64,000 nt of DNA, from NCBI RefSeq assembly GCF_025133575.1, contig NZ_CP104011.1:5154965-5218964 (forward strand). Reading direction: 5' to 3'. The position numbers were made by a program, and so were the translations under genes. Within the stretch, counting starts at the first letter, position 1, and each line of letters begins with the position of its first letter. The notes under the pieces were generated by a model. It saw only the letters and a list, made by a program, of their open reading frames with translations, made no database searches and had not been told where the DNA came from. Positions 1 to 29,208 of this stretch are shown in pieces. This stretch comes from Pseudomonas sp. GCEP-101 (GTDB lineage Bacteria > Pseudomonadota > Gammaproteobacteria > Pseudomonadales > Pseudomonadaceae).

Positions 1-670
<670 letters not shown>

Positions 671-795
671 GAAACGTCGCTCCTCATCCCAGGTGAACGG
701 CCGCCATGGGGGCGGCCTCGGTCTTGTACCTATCCCTTGGGTGAAACGAAGCCGGAGGAGTTCAGGCTTTTTTACCAGCGGTGCGCAATGACAAA

Positions 796-818
796 GCCCC
801 GGAGGGTTGCTCCGGGGC
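796..818 (-). terminator. Rho-independent terminator after the sulfatase gene
   Basis: A perfect 9-bp stem, GCCCCGGAG/CTCCGGGGC, with a 5-base loop. Read on the minus strand it is followed by TTTGT and lies 20 bases past the sulfatase stop. It would end the atsBCA transcript before the catalase gene. Confidence 0.8.
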
Positions 819-838
819 CTTGTGGTGGATGCGTGCGA

Positions 839-2449
839 TCAGCGCGCGAGGAACGGCGGCGGCGCGTCGATCACGCCGGTCTCGTTGACGTACCGCGTGT
901 AGTGCTCGATCAGCGCCTGCAGTCTTGCCGGCTCGCTCTGGGCCAGGTCCTGGGTTTCGCCGGGGTCGCGGCCCAGGTCATAGAGCTGCCAGGTGGCCGG
1001 GCCGACCGGCGCGGGCAGGTACACCGCCTTCCAGTCGCCCTGGCGGATGGCGCGCATGCCGAACAGCTCCCAGCCGGTGACGGTCTTCTCGTCGTGGGCC
1101 TGCTCGGTCTCGCCGGAGAGCCAGCCCAGCCAGGACTTGCCGCGCACCTCGGCGACCTCGCGGCCGCGCCATTGCTTGCCGGGGTGGCGCACGCCAGCCA
1201 GGTCGAGGATGGTCGGGGTGATGTCCATCACCGTGGAAAACGCATGGCTGATCTCGCCCTGGCGTTGCAGCGCGGGGTAGCGCACCAGCGCCGGCACGCG
1301 GATGCCGCCTTCGGTGGTGAAGGCCTTGTACAGGCGCGACGGCGCGGTAGCCGCCTGGGCCCAGCGCGGGCCGTACCAGATGTAGGAGTTGGCCCGGCCG
1401 ATGTTCTCCAGGCTGTTGTCGTAGTGCTGGTCGAGGAAGCTCAGGAGGTCCGGGCCGAAACGCGGGAAGGCTTCCAGCAGCGCGCCCTCGGCGCCGTTGT
1501 CGGACATGAACAGGACGAAGGTATTGTCCAGCTCGCCCTGCTGGCGCAGGTACTCGACCACGCGGCCGACGTTCCAGTCCAGGCGCTCGACCATCGCCGC
1601 GTAGACCTCCATGGCCCGCGCCGATTTCGCCTGCTCCTCGTCGCTCAGCTGCGCCCATTCCTTGCTGATGGCCAGCACCGGGTGCGCCTTCACGTCGGCG
1701 TCGATCAGGCCCAGCTGCTTGAGCCGCTCCAGGCGTTCCAGGCGCAGGGCCTCGGGGCCGGCGTCGTAGCGCCCCTTGTACTTGTCCACCACCTCCTTGG
1801 GTGCCTGCAACGGCCAGTGCGGCGCGGAGAACGGCAGGTAGGCGAAGAACGGCCGGCTCTGGTCGCGCTCCTTGAGGTAATCGATCAGGCGGTCGCCGAA
1901 GGCGTCGGAGGAATAGAAGTCCGCCGGCAGCTCCTCGATGAAACGGTCATCCTCGACGTACAGCGCCGGCGTGCTCTTGAGGATGCGCGGCGTGCTGTCG
2001 TCGTAGGGCGGCTCGAAGCCGTAGTGGTTGGCCGCGCCCGGCAGCAGCGAGAAGGAGCGCTCGAAGCCGCGCGCGTGGGGCGCCTGCTCGAGCTTCAGGC
2101 CCAGGTGCCACTTGCCCGACATCAGCGTCTGGTAGCCCGCCTCGCGCAGCAGCTCCGGCAGCGCCACCACGCGGTCGTTGAGGTAGCCCTCGTAGCCCGG
2201 CTTGCCCTCCAGCTCCGGGGTCAGCGCCTCGGCCATGGTGCCGATGCCGGCGATGTGGTGGTCGGTGCCGGTCAGCAGCATCGAGCGCGTCGGCGAGCAG
2301 GTCGGCGCGGTGTGGAAGTCGGTCAGGCGCAGGCCATCGAGAGCCAGGGCGTCCAGGTGCGGCGTGGCGATCTCGCCACCGAAGGCGCCGAGGTCGGAGA
2401 AGCCGAGGTCGTCGGCGACGATAACGAGGAAGTTGGGGCGTTTGCTCAT
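839..2449 (-). CDS. atsA: Arylsulfatase
   Basis: Type I sulfatase that hydrolyses aryl sulfate esters to release sulfate for sulfur scavenging. The 536-aa protein begins with the metal-binding 'VIVADDLGFSDLG' and carries 'CSPTRSMLLTG' at about residues 50-60. This is the C-x-P-x-R signature whose cysteine is converted to formylglycine. 'GKWHLG' (about residue 112), 'SAPHWPLQAP' and 'SDNGAEG' supply further active-site and calcium ligands. The motif block including 'TDHHIAGIGTMAE' closely matches my memory of P. aeruginosa AtsA. There is no signal peptide, as expected for the cytoplasmic Pseudomonas enzyme. It is preceded by the ABC ATPase and permease genes on the same strand, but a 165-bp gap with a GA-rich repeat separates it from atsC. 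Sulfate-starvation (CysB) control is known for the family and was not seen here. Confidence 0.93.
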   Translation of the reverse strand: MSKRPNFLVIVADDLGFSDLGAFGGEIATPHLDALALDGLRLTDFHTAPTCSPTRSMLLTGTDHHIAGIGTMAEALTPELEGKPGYEGYLNDRVVALPELLREAGYQTLMSGKWHLGLKLEQAPHARGFERSFSLLPGAANHYGFEPPYDDSTPRILKSTPALYVEDDRFIEELPADFYSSDAFGDRLIDYLKERDQSRPFFAYLPFSAPHWPLQAPKEVVDKYKGRYDAGPEALRLERLERLKQLGLIDADVKAHPVLAISKEWAQLSDEEQAKSARAMEVYAAMVERLDWNVGRVVEYLRQQGELDNTFVLFMSDNGAEGALLEAFPRFGPDLLSFLDQHYDNSLENIGRANSYIWYGPRWAQAATAPSRLYKAFTTEGGIRVPALVRYPALQRQGEISHAFSTVMDITPTILDLAGVRHPGKQWRGREVAEVRGKSWLGWLSGETEQAHDEKTVTGWELFGMRAIRQGDWKAVYLPAPVGPATWQLYDLGRDPGETQDLAQSEPARLQALIEHYTRYVNETGVIDAPPPFLAR

Positions 2450-2486
2450 GGGGGCTCTCGTTCTGATGGTCAGTGTTTCCAGAGCG

Positions 2487-2605
2487 CCCTCACCCTAACC
2501 CTCTCCCAGAGGGAGAGGGGACTGATCGGCACGAGGATCAACTCCGTGCTTCCCGGTTGGCAGAGGACGGCTCCCTCTCCCGCTGGGAGAGGGCTGGGGT
2601 GAGGG
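2487..2605. repeat. GA/CT-rich inverted repeat element (copy 1 of a dispersed family)
   Basis: The two ends are imperfect inverted copies (ccctcaccctaaccctctcc against ggagagggctggggtgaggg). Each arm contains its own small hairpin of CCCTCTCCC/GGGAGAGGG type. It fills most of the gap between atsA and atsC. Related elements occur at about 28920-29190, 32929-33060 and 39632-39740. Confidence 0.75.
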
Positions 2606-2614
2606 TTCTTCAGG

Positions 2615-3442
2615 TCAGCAGGCAATGAACTCGAACGGCAGGTCTTCCACCCGCCTGGGCTGCGGCGCGACGTAGTCGCCCTCGCCCGTCAGCTCGTGCA
2701 GCAGCGCCTCGCGCTGGCGCAGGAAGTCGTAGCCGCCGCGCTCGCGCGGGTGTGCCAGCGGCACCTCGACGATGCGCTTGATACGCCCCGGCCGCGGCGC
2801 CATCACCACCACGCGGTCGGCGAGGAACAGCGCCTCCTCCACGTCATGGGTCACCAGCACGGTGGTGATGCGCTCGCGCTGGCGGATGCGCAGCAGTTCT
2901 TCCTGCAATTGCTGGCGGGTCAGCGCATCCAGCGCGCCGAAGGGTTCGTCCAGCAGCAGGATGCGCGGGCTGGCCACCAGGCCGCGGGCAATCGCCACGC
3001 GCTGCGCCATGCCACCGGAAAGCTGGTGCGGGTAGGCGCGGGCGAACGCGCTCAGACCCACCAGTTGCAGATAGTCGGCCACCTTGGCGGCCTTGCCGGT
3101 GTCGCTCAGCGGTTCGTTGACCAGGCCGAGGGCGACGTTCTGCTCCACGCTCAGCCAGGGGAACAGGCGGTGCTCCTGGAACACGATGCCGCGCTCGCCG
3201 CCGATGCCATCGATGAGCGCGCCATCGATGCGGATCTCGCCCTGGAACTCGCGGTCCAGCCCCACCAGCAGGCGCAGCAGCGTGGACTTGCCGCAGCCGC
3301 TGGCGCCGACGATGGCGATGAACTCGCCGTCGGCGATCTCCAGGTCGAAGCGTTCGATGGCCTGCAGCTCGCGGCCGTCCACGGGGAAGCTCTTGGCCAC
3401 CTGGCGAAAGCTCACCAGGGCCTGGGATGCGAATGCGTTCAT
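2615..3442 (-). CDS. atsC: ABC transporter ATPase for sulfate esters
   Basis: A 275-aa nucleotide-binding subunit of the SsuB/TauB/nitrate type that powers import through the neighbouring permease. It shows Walker A 'GASGCGKST' (about residue 47), Q-loop 'IVFQEHRLFPW', ABC signature 'LSGGMAQRVAIARG', Walker B 'ILLLDEPFGALD' and the switch histidine in 'VLVTHD'. Its start overlaps the permease stop by four bases (ATGA), which indicates translational coupling. The ats assignment comes from the adjacent arylsulfatase and binding protein, the same four-gene set as in P. aeruginosa. By sequence alone a sulfonate or taurine transporter would be equally possible. Confidence 0.88.
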   Translation of the reverse strand: MNAFASQALVSFRQVAKSFPVDGRELQAIERFDLEIADGEFIAIVGASGCGKSTLLRLLVGLDREFQGEIRIDGALIDGIGGERGIVFQEHRLFPWLSVEQNVALGLVNEPLSDTGKAAKVADYLQLVGLSAFARAYPHQLSGGMAQRVAIARGLVASPRILLLDEPFGALDALTRQQLQEELLRIRQRERITTVLVTHDVEEALFLADRVVVMAPRPGRIKRIVEVPLAHPRERGGYDFLRQREALLHELTGEGDYVAPQPRRVEDLPFEFIAC

Positions 3443-5055
3443 GCGTGTCTCCAGCGCGTCACCCGCGCTTCGATGCGCTGGCCGAGGGCGGCCAGCAGGG
3501 CTCCGGTGAGGCCGACCAGCAACATGCCGGCGCCGACCAGGTCCATGCGGAAGAGTTGTTGCGCGCCGATCATCAGGCTGCCGATGCCGCCGTCCGAGGG
3601 CATGAAGTACTCGGCGCCGATGGTGCCGAGCCAGGCATAGATCAGCGCCAGGCGTACCCCGGCGAACACCGAGGGTGCGGCGCCCGGCAACACCAGCCGG
3701 CGCAGCCGCTGCCAGGGCGACAGGCGCAGGGCGATGGCCGCCTCGGTCAGTTGCGCCGGCAGGCTGGCGATGCCGCGCTGGGTCGCCAGCAGCAGCGGGA
3801 AGAACGCGGCGAGGGCGACGAACACGACCTTTGCGAGTTCACCCAGGCCGAACCAGGCGGTCAGCAGCGGCACCCAGGCGAAGATCGCCACTTGCCGCAA
3901 CGCCGCGAAGGACGGGCCGAACAGCCGCTCCGCCGGACGCCACAATCCCAGCCCCAGGCCGAGCAGGAAGCCCAGCGCGCCGCCCAGCAGCAGGCCGGCG
4001 AGCGTGCGTTGCAGACTGGCCAGCAGCGCGACGGTCAGGCTGTTGTCCAGCAACCCCTCCCACAGTGCCACCGCGACCGACGCGGGGCTGGCGAGAATCG
4101 ACGGATCGACCCACTCCAGCGCGCTCGCCGCCTGCCAGATCGCCAGCAGGCCCAGCGGCAACAGCCAGGGCTGCAGGCGCTCCCACCCCTGCCCTGCGCC
4201 GCTGCGCCCCGGCTGGCTGCGGCGCAGCTCGCCGGCGGCCTGCTGCGGCCAGTGCACCAGGCGCCGGTCCAGCGCCTGGATGCCACGGTCCATGGCTGCA
4301 CCCACCAGGCCGATGACCAGGATGCAGACGAACACGATATCGAGCATGAAGAGTTGTCGCGCCTGCACCATCAGGTAGCCGATGCCCTCGCTGGAGGCCA
4401 GCAGTTCCACGGCCAGGAGCGACGTCCAGCCCTGCGCCAGCGCCAGGCGCACGCCGGTGAGGAACGCCGGCAGCGCCGCCGGCAGGATCAGCCGCCACAG
4501 CAGCAGCCGACGCGACAGGCGCAGCACGGCGGCGGCCTCCCGCAGGCGCGGCTGGGCGTCGCGCACGCCGACCAGGGTGTGCAGCGTCACCGGCACGATG
4601 ATGGCCTTGATCAGCACCACCAGCTTGAGCAGTTCGCCGATGCCGAAGAACAGCATGAACAGCGGAATCCAGGCCAGGGTCGGGACCTGCGCCAGGGCAC
4701 TGAAGGTGGGCAGCACCAGACGCTCGGCGCGGCGGCTGAAGCCGAGCCAGGCGCCCAGTGCCAGCCCGCTGAGGATGCCGGCCAGCAGGCCCCAGAGCAG
4801 ACGTTTCAAACTGACGCCCAACTGCTGCCACAGCTCGCTCGCCAGCAGTTCGCGCCCGGCCTGCCACACCAGTTCGGGGGTGGGCAGGATTTGCGCGGAC
4901 ATCCAGTGGCGATGACTGGCCGTCCACCAGAGCACGCCAATGGCCAGCGGCACCAGCCACGGCAGGAGGGTCTCCACGCCCCGCCAGCCCAACGTGGGAG
5001 GCCTCAGGCGTGGCGCGGGAAGAGCAAGGCGATAGGGCTTGGTGATATTCTTCAT
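3439..5055 (-). CDS. atsB: ABC transporter permease, two permease domains fused
   Basis: Inner-membrane permease of the SsuC/TauC family. At 538 aa it is about twice the usual length because it holds two complete BPD_transp_1 units. The first (about residues 30-250) contains 'ALAQVPTLAWIPLFMLFFGIG', and the second (about residues 290-530) contains 'ALRQVAIFAWVPLLTAWFGLG'. Each has the EAA-type coupling loop ('EAAAVLRLS' and 'EAAIALRLS') that docks on the ATPase. One polypeptide could therefore supply both halves of the channel. I chose the ATG at 5055 (MKNITK) over a GTG at 5097. Neither has a strong ribosome site, so the start is uncertain. Confidence 0.87.
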   Translation of the reverse strand: MKNITKPYRLALPAPRLRPPTLGWRGVETLLPWLVPLAIGVLWWTASHRHWMSAQILPTPELVWQAGRELLASELWQQLGVSLKRLLWGLLAGILSGLALGAWLGFSRRAERLVLPTFSALAQVPTLAWIPLFMLFFGIGELLKLVVLIKAIIVPVTLHTLVGVRDAQPRLREAAAVLRLSRRLLLWRLILPAALPAFLTGVRLALAQGWTSLLAVELLASSEGIGYLMVQARQLFMLDIVFVCILVIGLVGAAMDRGIQALDRRLVHWPQQAAGELRRSQPGRSGAGQGWERLQPWLLPLGLLAIWQAASALEWVDPSILASPASVAVALWEGLLDNSLTVALLASLQRTLAGLLLGGALGFLLGLGLGLWRPAERLFGPSFAALRQVAIFAWVPLLTAWFGLGELAKVVFVALAAFFPLLLATQRGIASLPAQLTEAAIALRLSPWQRLRRLVLPGAAPSVFAGVRLALIYAWLGTIGAEYFMPSDGGIGSLMIGAQQLFRMDLVGAGMLLVGLTGALLAALGQRIEARVTRWRHA

Positions 5056-5313
5056 TGGAATATAAATAATCGCATCAATGCATTTACGAGCTAACACAGG
5101 CCATTTAAGGGAAGCCCCCCGCCTGCATCCAATGCATTCGCCGAATATTTTTTATGCCCTGCGGGCATCTGCCCGCGAACGCCGATGACGCCTCGCTTAG
5201 CTCGAATAATTACTAAAAAATGAATTTTTATTATTTTGTTGATGGACGCAGACATGCCTTTAGTGCGGGCGCCGGAGCCACATGCGCTCCCCCCACTGCA
5301 GGAGGCAGGCGCC
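5056..5313. promoter_or_regulatory. Divergent promoter region between atsB and atsR
   Basis: About 258 bp without a gene, clearly more AT-rich than its surroundings. A/T runs lie at about 5056-5090, 5143-5156 and 5204-5240, as expected for back-to-back promoters. A short inverted repeat GCGGGCA/TGCCCGC lies at 5161-5176. I could not identify a CysB site or a specific -35/-10 pair with confidence. Confidence 0.5.
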
Positions 5314-6375
5314 ATGAAGGCCCTCACCAACCAATTGCTGTCCCTCTTCGCCGCGCCGGTGCTGGCCGGGCTGCTCGGCGCCTATCCGCTGATTACCCAG
5401 GCCGCCGAGCCAGTGAAGGAAATCCGCATCGCCGTGCCCGACGTCAGCGCCGGGCAGAATCACTCCGGCGGCGGGGTGGTGGATGTCCTCTACACCCGCC
5501 AACTGCTGGAGAAGGAATTCGCCGCCGACGGCATCCAGGTCAAGTGGAGCTTCTTCAAGGGTGCCGGCCCGGTGGTCAACGAGGCCTTCGCCAACGGCCA
5601 GGTGGACTTCGCCTACCTGGGCGACCTGGCCGCGATCATCGGCAAATCCAGTGGCCTCGACAGCCGCCTGCTGGCCGCCACCGCGCGTGGGGTGAACCAT
5701 TACCTGGGCGTGCAGCCCGGCTCGGGCATCAAGACCCTGGCCGACCTCAAGGGCAAGCGCGTCGGCATCTTCCGCGGCACCGCCAGCCAGCTGTCGTTCG
5801 ACAACGCCCTGGCCAGCGCCGGCCTGAGCGAGAAGGACCTGAAGGTCATCAACCTCGACTTCAGCGCCGCCCTCGCCGCCCTTGCCGCCAAGCAGATCGA
5901 CGCCACCTGGGGCCTGGCCGGCCTGTTCGCCCTGCGCGACAAAGGCCTGGCGGAGATCCCGCTGAGCACCCAGGACCTCGGCGGCGCTGGCACCCTGCAG
6001 GCCCTGCTGGTGGGCAACGGCGAATTCGTCGACACCCACCCGGACATCGTCGAGCGCCTGCTCAAGGTGCAACTGCAAGCGGTGCAATGGGCCAGCACCG
6101 AGGCCAACCGCGACGCCTACATTGACCTCGTGTCCCAGCAGGCCAGCTACCCGGCGGTGATCTTCAAGAGCGAATACCAGGGCCGCCCGCTGGCGGGCGT
6201 GCTCTCGCCGAAGCTGGACGCCGACTTCCTCGGCCGCCTGGACGCATCGATCGCCGCGGCCAAGTCCTTCGGCCTGATCCGCCGCGACTTCAAGTCCGCC
6301 GACTGGGCAGCCCCCGCCCTGCAGGACGCCGCAAGCCGGCAACTGGCGGCACAGCCGGTGGCGGCGATTCAGTGA
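5314..6375 (+). CDS. atsR: Periplasmic sulfate-ester binding protein of the ABC transporter
   Basis: A 353-aa solute-binding protein of the SsuA/TauA/NMT1 type. It has an N-terminal signal sequence ending near 'ITQAAEP', then 'IRIAVPDVSAGQNHSGGGVVDVL'. The typical 'VNEAFANGQVDFAYLGDLAAIIGKS' and 'LADLKGKRVGIFRGTASQLSFDNAL' blocks follow. It would deliver substrate to AtsB/AtsC. The start at 5314 is chosen because GGAGG lies 8 bases upstream and it gives a normal signal peptide. An in-frame ATG at 5236 would add 26 non-signal residues. It is transcribed away from atsBCA. The ligand is inferred from the sulfatase neighbour. Confidence 0.88.
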   Translation: MKALTNQLLSLFAAPVLAGLLGAYPLITQAAEPVKEIRIAVPDVSAGQNHSGGGVVDVLYTRQLLEKEFAADGIQVKWSFFKGAGPVVNEAFANGQVDFAYLGDLAAIIGKSSGLDSRLLAATARGVNHYLGVQPGSGIKTLADLKGKRVGIFRGTASQLSFDNALASAGLSEKDLKVINLDFSAALAALAAKQIDATWGLAGLFALRDKGLAEIPLSTQDLGGAGTLQALLVGNGEFVDTHPDIVERLLKVQLQAVQWASTEANRDAYIDLVSQQASYPAVIFKSEYQGRPLAGVLSPKLDADFLGRLDASIAAAKSFGLIRRDFKSADWAAPALQDAASRQLAAQPVAAIQ

Positions 6376-6381
6376 CAGACG

Positions 6382-6408
6382 CGCGCACCGGCGTCTCGCC
6401 GGTGCGCG
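6382..6408 (+). terminator. Stem-loop just after atsR, possible terminator
   Basis: A perfect 12-bp stem CGCGCACCGGCG/CGCCGGTGCGCG with a 3-base loop, starting 6 bases past the atsR stop. No T run follows, so it could be an RNA 3'-end stabiliser instead of an intrinsic terminator. Confidence 0.55.
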
Positions 6409-6460
6409 AGATGACCATGCCTGACAGAAGCGCGCTACGCGCGCGATCGCGCCCCACCTG

Positions 6461-6556
6461 TAGGAGCGTGCCATGCACGCGATGGCGGACAATGTCCGCT
6501 GGTACAGGGGGGGTCAGTGTTGGGCGGTTCGCGAGCAAGCTCGCTCCTACAGGACC
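6461..6556. repeat. REP palindromes
   Basis: One REP reading forward (tgtaggagcgtgccatgcac) and one in inverted orientation (gcgagcaagctcgctcctac) form a REPIN-like pair beyond the end of atsR. The core gtaggagcg...cgctcctac is the standard Pseudomonas REP. Confidence 0.85.
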
Positions 6557-6587
6557 TACAGGACCTACAGGATCAGCACCGCTCTGT

Positions 6588-6916
6588 CTCTTGAAGGTTT
6601 CCAGAGAAATATCCGCACGCGCCGGACGCCCCGTTCAGGAGGCCGAGTGGAATCGGAGTTCCAGGGGTTGAGCGGCATGGATGCCGCGAGAGCCGCGATG
6701 GGCCAGGGATGGCCTGTCGCGGCGTGCCCCTGGAACTGCGATGGACCGAGGGCATTTTTCGCCTAAGCGAAAAACCGGATGTCCGGGGCAAGACCTTTGC
6801 CTTCTTTGGGGCGTTTGCCAAAGAAGGTCGCCCGAGGGGGCGAAACAGGAAGTCCCCGCGCACGTCGAAGCGGCGCATGAACACCCTAACCGACGCAGCA
6901 GCCCTGAAGATCGCCG
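6588..6916. repeat. Two-copy structured element, copy 1
   Basis: About 330 bp that recurs at about 60052-60386 with very high identity over its central 200 bp. Hairpins visible here are TTTTTCGC/GCGAAAAA (6755-6774, loop CTAA), a 10-bp stem CCTTCTTTGG/CCAAAGAAGG (6800-6809 with 6818-6827, 8-base loop) and CGCCC/GGGCG after it. The second stem differs from copy 2 by compensating changes in both arms. Short ORFs cross it in several frames, but none has a ribosome site or protein-like conservation. The name and function of the family are not known to me. Confidence 0.7.
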
Positions 6917-6939
6917 CGACAGCCACCGCCGGCCCTGCC

Positions 6940-7230
6940 GACGGATCGCGGGCATGGCCCGCTCTTACACGAACCGCAGCCAACCTGTAGGAGCGTGCCA
7001 TGCACGCGATCGCGGACGGAGTCCGCTCCTACGTCCACCGAAACACCGAAGCCAACCTGTAGGAGCGAGCTTGCTCGCGAACCACCTCCTGCCATCGTCC
7101 CGACCGGTACCACCGTGGCTCGGAGCGGATGACCGATTGCGTGCATGGCCCGCTCCTACACGAACCGCAGCCAACCTGTAGGAGCGTGCCATGCACGCGA
7201 TCGCGGACGAAGTCCGCTCCTACAGTCGGT
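6940..7230. repeat. Cluster of REP palindromes
   Basis: At least five REP-type units (tgtaggagcgtgccatgcac, tgtaggagcgagcttgctcg, gcgggcatggcccgctctta and relatives), alternating in orientation, fill the gap before the convergent hydrolase gene. I see no gene or promoter here. Confidence 0.82.
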
Positions 7231-7241
7231 GCAGCGCTGGC

Positions 7242-8200
7242 TTACCAGCGAGCCGCCAGGAAGTCCGCCACACGTCGGTAATAGCCCTCCACCTCCGGCA
7301 CCAGGTTGCCCATGCGCAGGAAGTCATGGGTCATGCCGCAACAGCGCTGCGCCTCCACCTCCACGCCCTGCGCCACCAGCGCCTGGGCGTAGGCCAGGCC
7401 TTCGTCCAGCAATGGGTCGAACTGCGCCGCGAACAGCAACGCCGGCGCGCAGCCCTGCAGGACCGCCCCCGCATGCACCGGCGAACAACGCCAATCCCGG
7501 CGCTGCGCAACGTCAGGCACGTACTGCTGGTAGAACCAGTCCAGGCTGGCGGTTTCCAGCAGATAGCCCTCGGCGAACAGCTCCTGGGACTCACTGCGCG
7601 CGCTGGCATCGGTGGCCGGGTAGAACAGCAGCTGCGCGCACGGTTGCGTGGCGCCTTCGCCCGCCAGTTCGGCGCAGAGCACGGTGGCCAGCGCAGCGCC
7701 CGCGCTGTCGCCACCCACAGCGAGGCGCTGCGGGTCCAGGCCGAGGCTGGTGGCCGAGCCCAGCAGCCAGTTCCAGGCATCGCGCGCATCGCGTACGGCT
7801 GCGGGGAACGGCGCTTCCGGCGCCAGGCGATACCCCACCGAGATCACCGCGCAATCGCAGTGCCTGGCCAGCCACCGGCACAGGCCGTCATGGGAATCCA
7901 GGCTGCCCACGGTGTAGCCACCGCCGTGGAAATACAGGATCGCCGCGTCGCTGGAGCCCACCGGCCGATACAGGCGCACCGGCAACTGCCGGCCCTCCCG
8001 CGCGGGGATCAGCAGGTTCTCCACCGGCATCGACGGCGCGCCGGCCTTGAGCGATTCCGAGGAAGCCTCGAAGTCCTGCCGCGCCTGCTCCAGCGGCAGT
8101 TCGTGCAGCGCCGAGCGGCCCGTGCGGCGGCCGTCGTCGACCATGTCCAGGAAGGCGGAAATCTCCGGGTGCAGCATGCCCACCTCATTCATCAATGCAT

Positions 8201-8204
<4 letters not shown>
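7242..8204 (-). CDS. Alpha/beta hydrolase of the hormone-sensitive lipase family, coupled to the NRPS operon
   Basis: A 320-aa carboxylic-ester hydrolase of family IV. It shows the oxyanion-hole 'YFHGGGYTVGS', the nucleophile motif 'GGDSAGAALA', the acid in 'FDPLLDEG' and the base in 'GMTHDFL'. No signal peptide is seen, so it is cytoplasmic. Its ATG at 8204 overlaps the stop of the preceding NRPS in an ATGA arrangement, so it is translated with the assembly line. A role in releasing, trimming or hydrolysing the peptide is my inference. The NRPS has no terminal thioesterase, which makes this plausible, but a housekeeping esterase carried along is also possible. A longer start at 8252 lies inside the NRPS reading frame and is rejected. 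Confidence 0.85.
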
Positions 8205-28806
<20,602 letters not shown>

Positions 28807-28919
28807 GACATCACCTGTTCTGGCGGCGGGTGTGGGGGGCCCGCCGGGGGGAAATTCGTGGGTTCAGCTGTGTTTGCGTTCTGTGGATCGGAGAGCCGAA
28901 CTGCTCACTCGCTCCGATC

Positions 28920-29190
28920 GTCCCCTCTCCCTCTGGGAGAGGATTGGGGTGAGGGTGTTGCCCGCCGCTCCGGCGCTGGGTGCGGCCCTCTCCCCCCGCC
29001 CTCTCCCTAAAGGGAGAGGGAGCTATCCGAGCCGGCTCTCATTTCCGGCGTACTCCTGAAACCTCCCATCACTCCGGACCAGTCCCCTCTCCCTTCAGGG
29101 AGAGGGTTAGGGAGAGGGTCCTTCCGGCCGCTCCGACGCTGGCCCTTACCCTCTCCGCAGCCCTGGCCGAGCACTCCTCCGAAAGCCAGG
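28920..29190. repeat. GA/CT-rich repeat block between hydroxylase and NRPS genes
   Basis: Three or four CCCTCTCCC...GGGAGAGGG hairpins in tandem (for example ccctctccctaaagggagag at 29000-29019 and cccctctcccttcagggaga at 29084-29103). They fill most of a 402-bp gap in an otherwise tight operon. No ORF with coding character is seen. The rest of the gap (28807-28919) shows nothing I can assign. Confidence 0.72.
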
Positions 29191-29208
29191 GAGCTATCCG
29201 CACGGCCA

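Noticed and set aside
2775..3200. An extra 'interface' condensation-like domain for the aspartate hydroxylase in the first NRPS (NRPS regions checked by residue, not base)
   Set aside because: Between the Asp carrier and the Ser module there is only one E domain, with intact HHLAVDG and EGHGRD motifs, and one C domain. No additional domain fits in the length.
6573..7192. Several 60-170 codon ORFs in the repeat field, with counterparts at 59578-60926
   Set aside because: They are translations of REP and two-copy element DNA in many frames. The repeats conserve pairing, not a reading frame, and no start has a ribosome site.
28920..29190. A CRISPR array, suggested by the regularly spaced CCCTCTCCC units
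   Set aside because: Repeats are short, inverted and irregularly spaced, spacers are not of constant size, and there are no cas genes.
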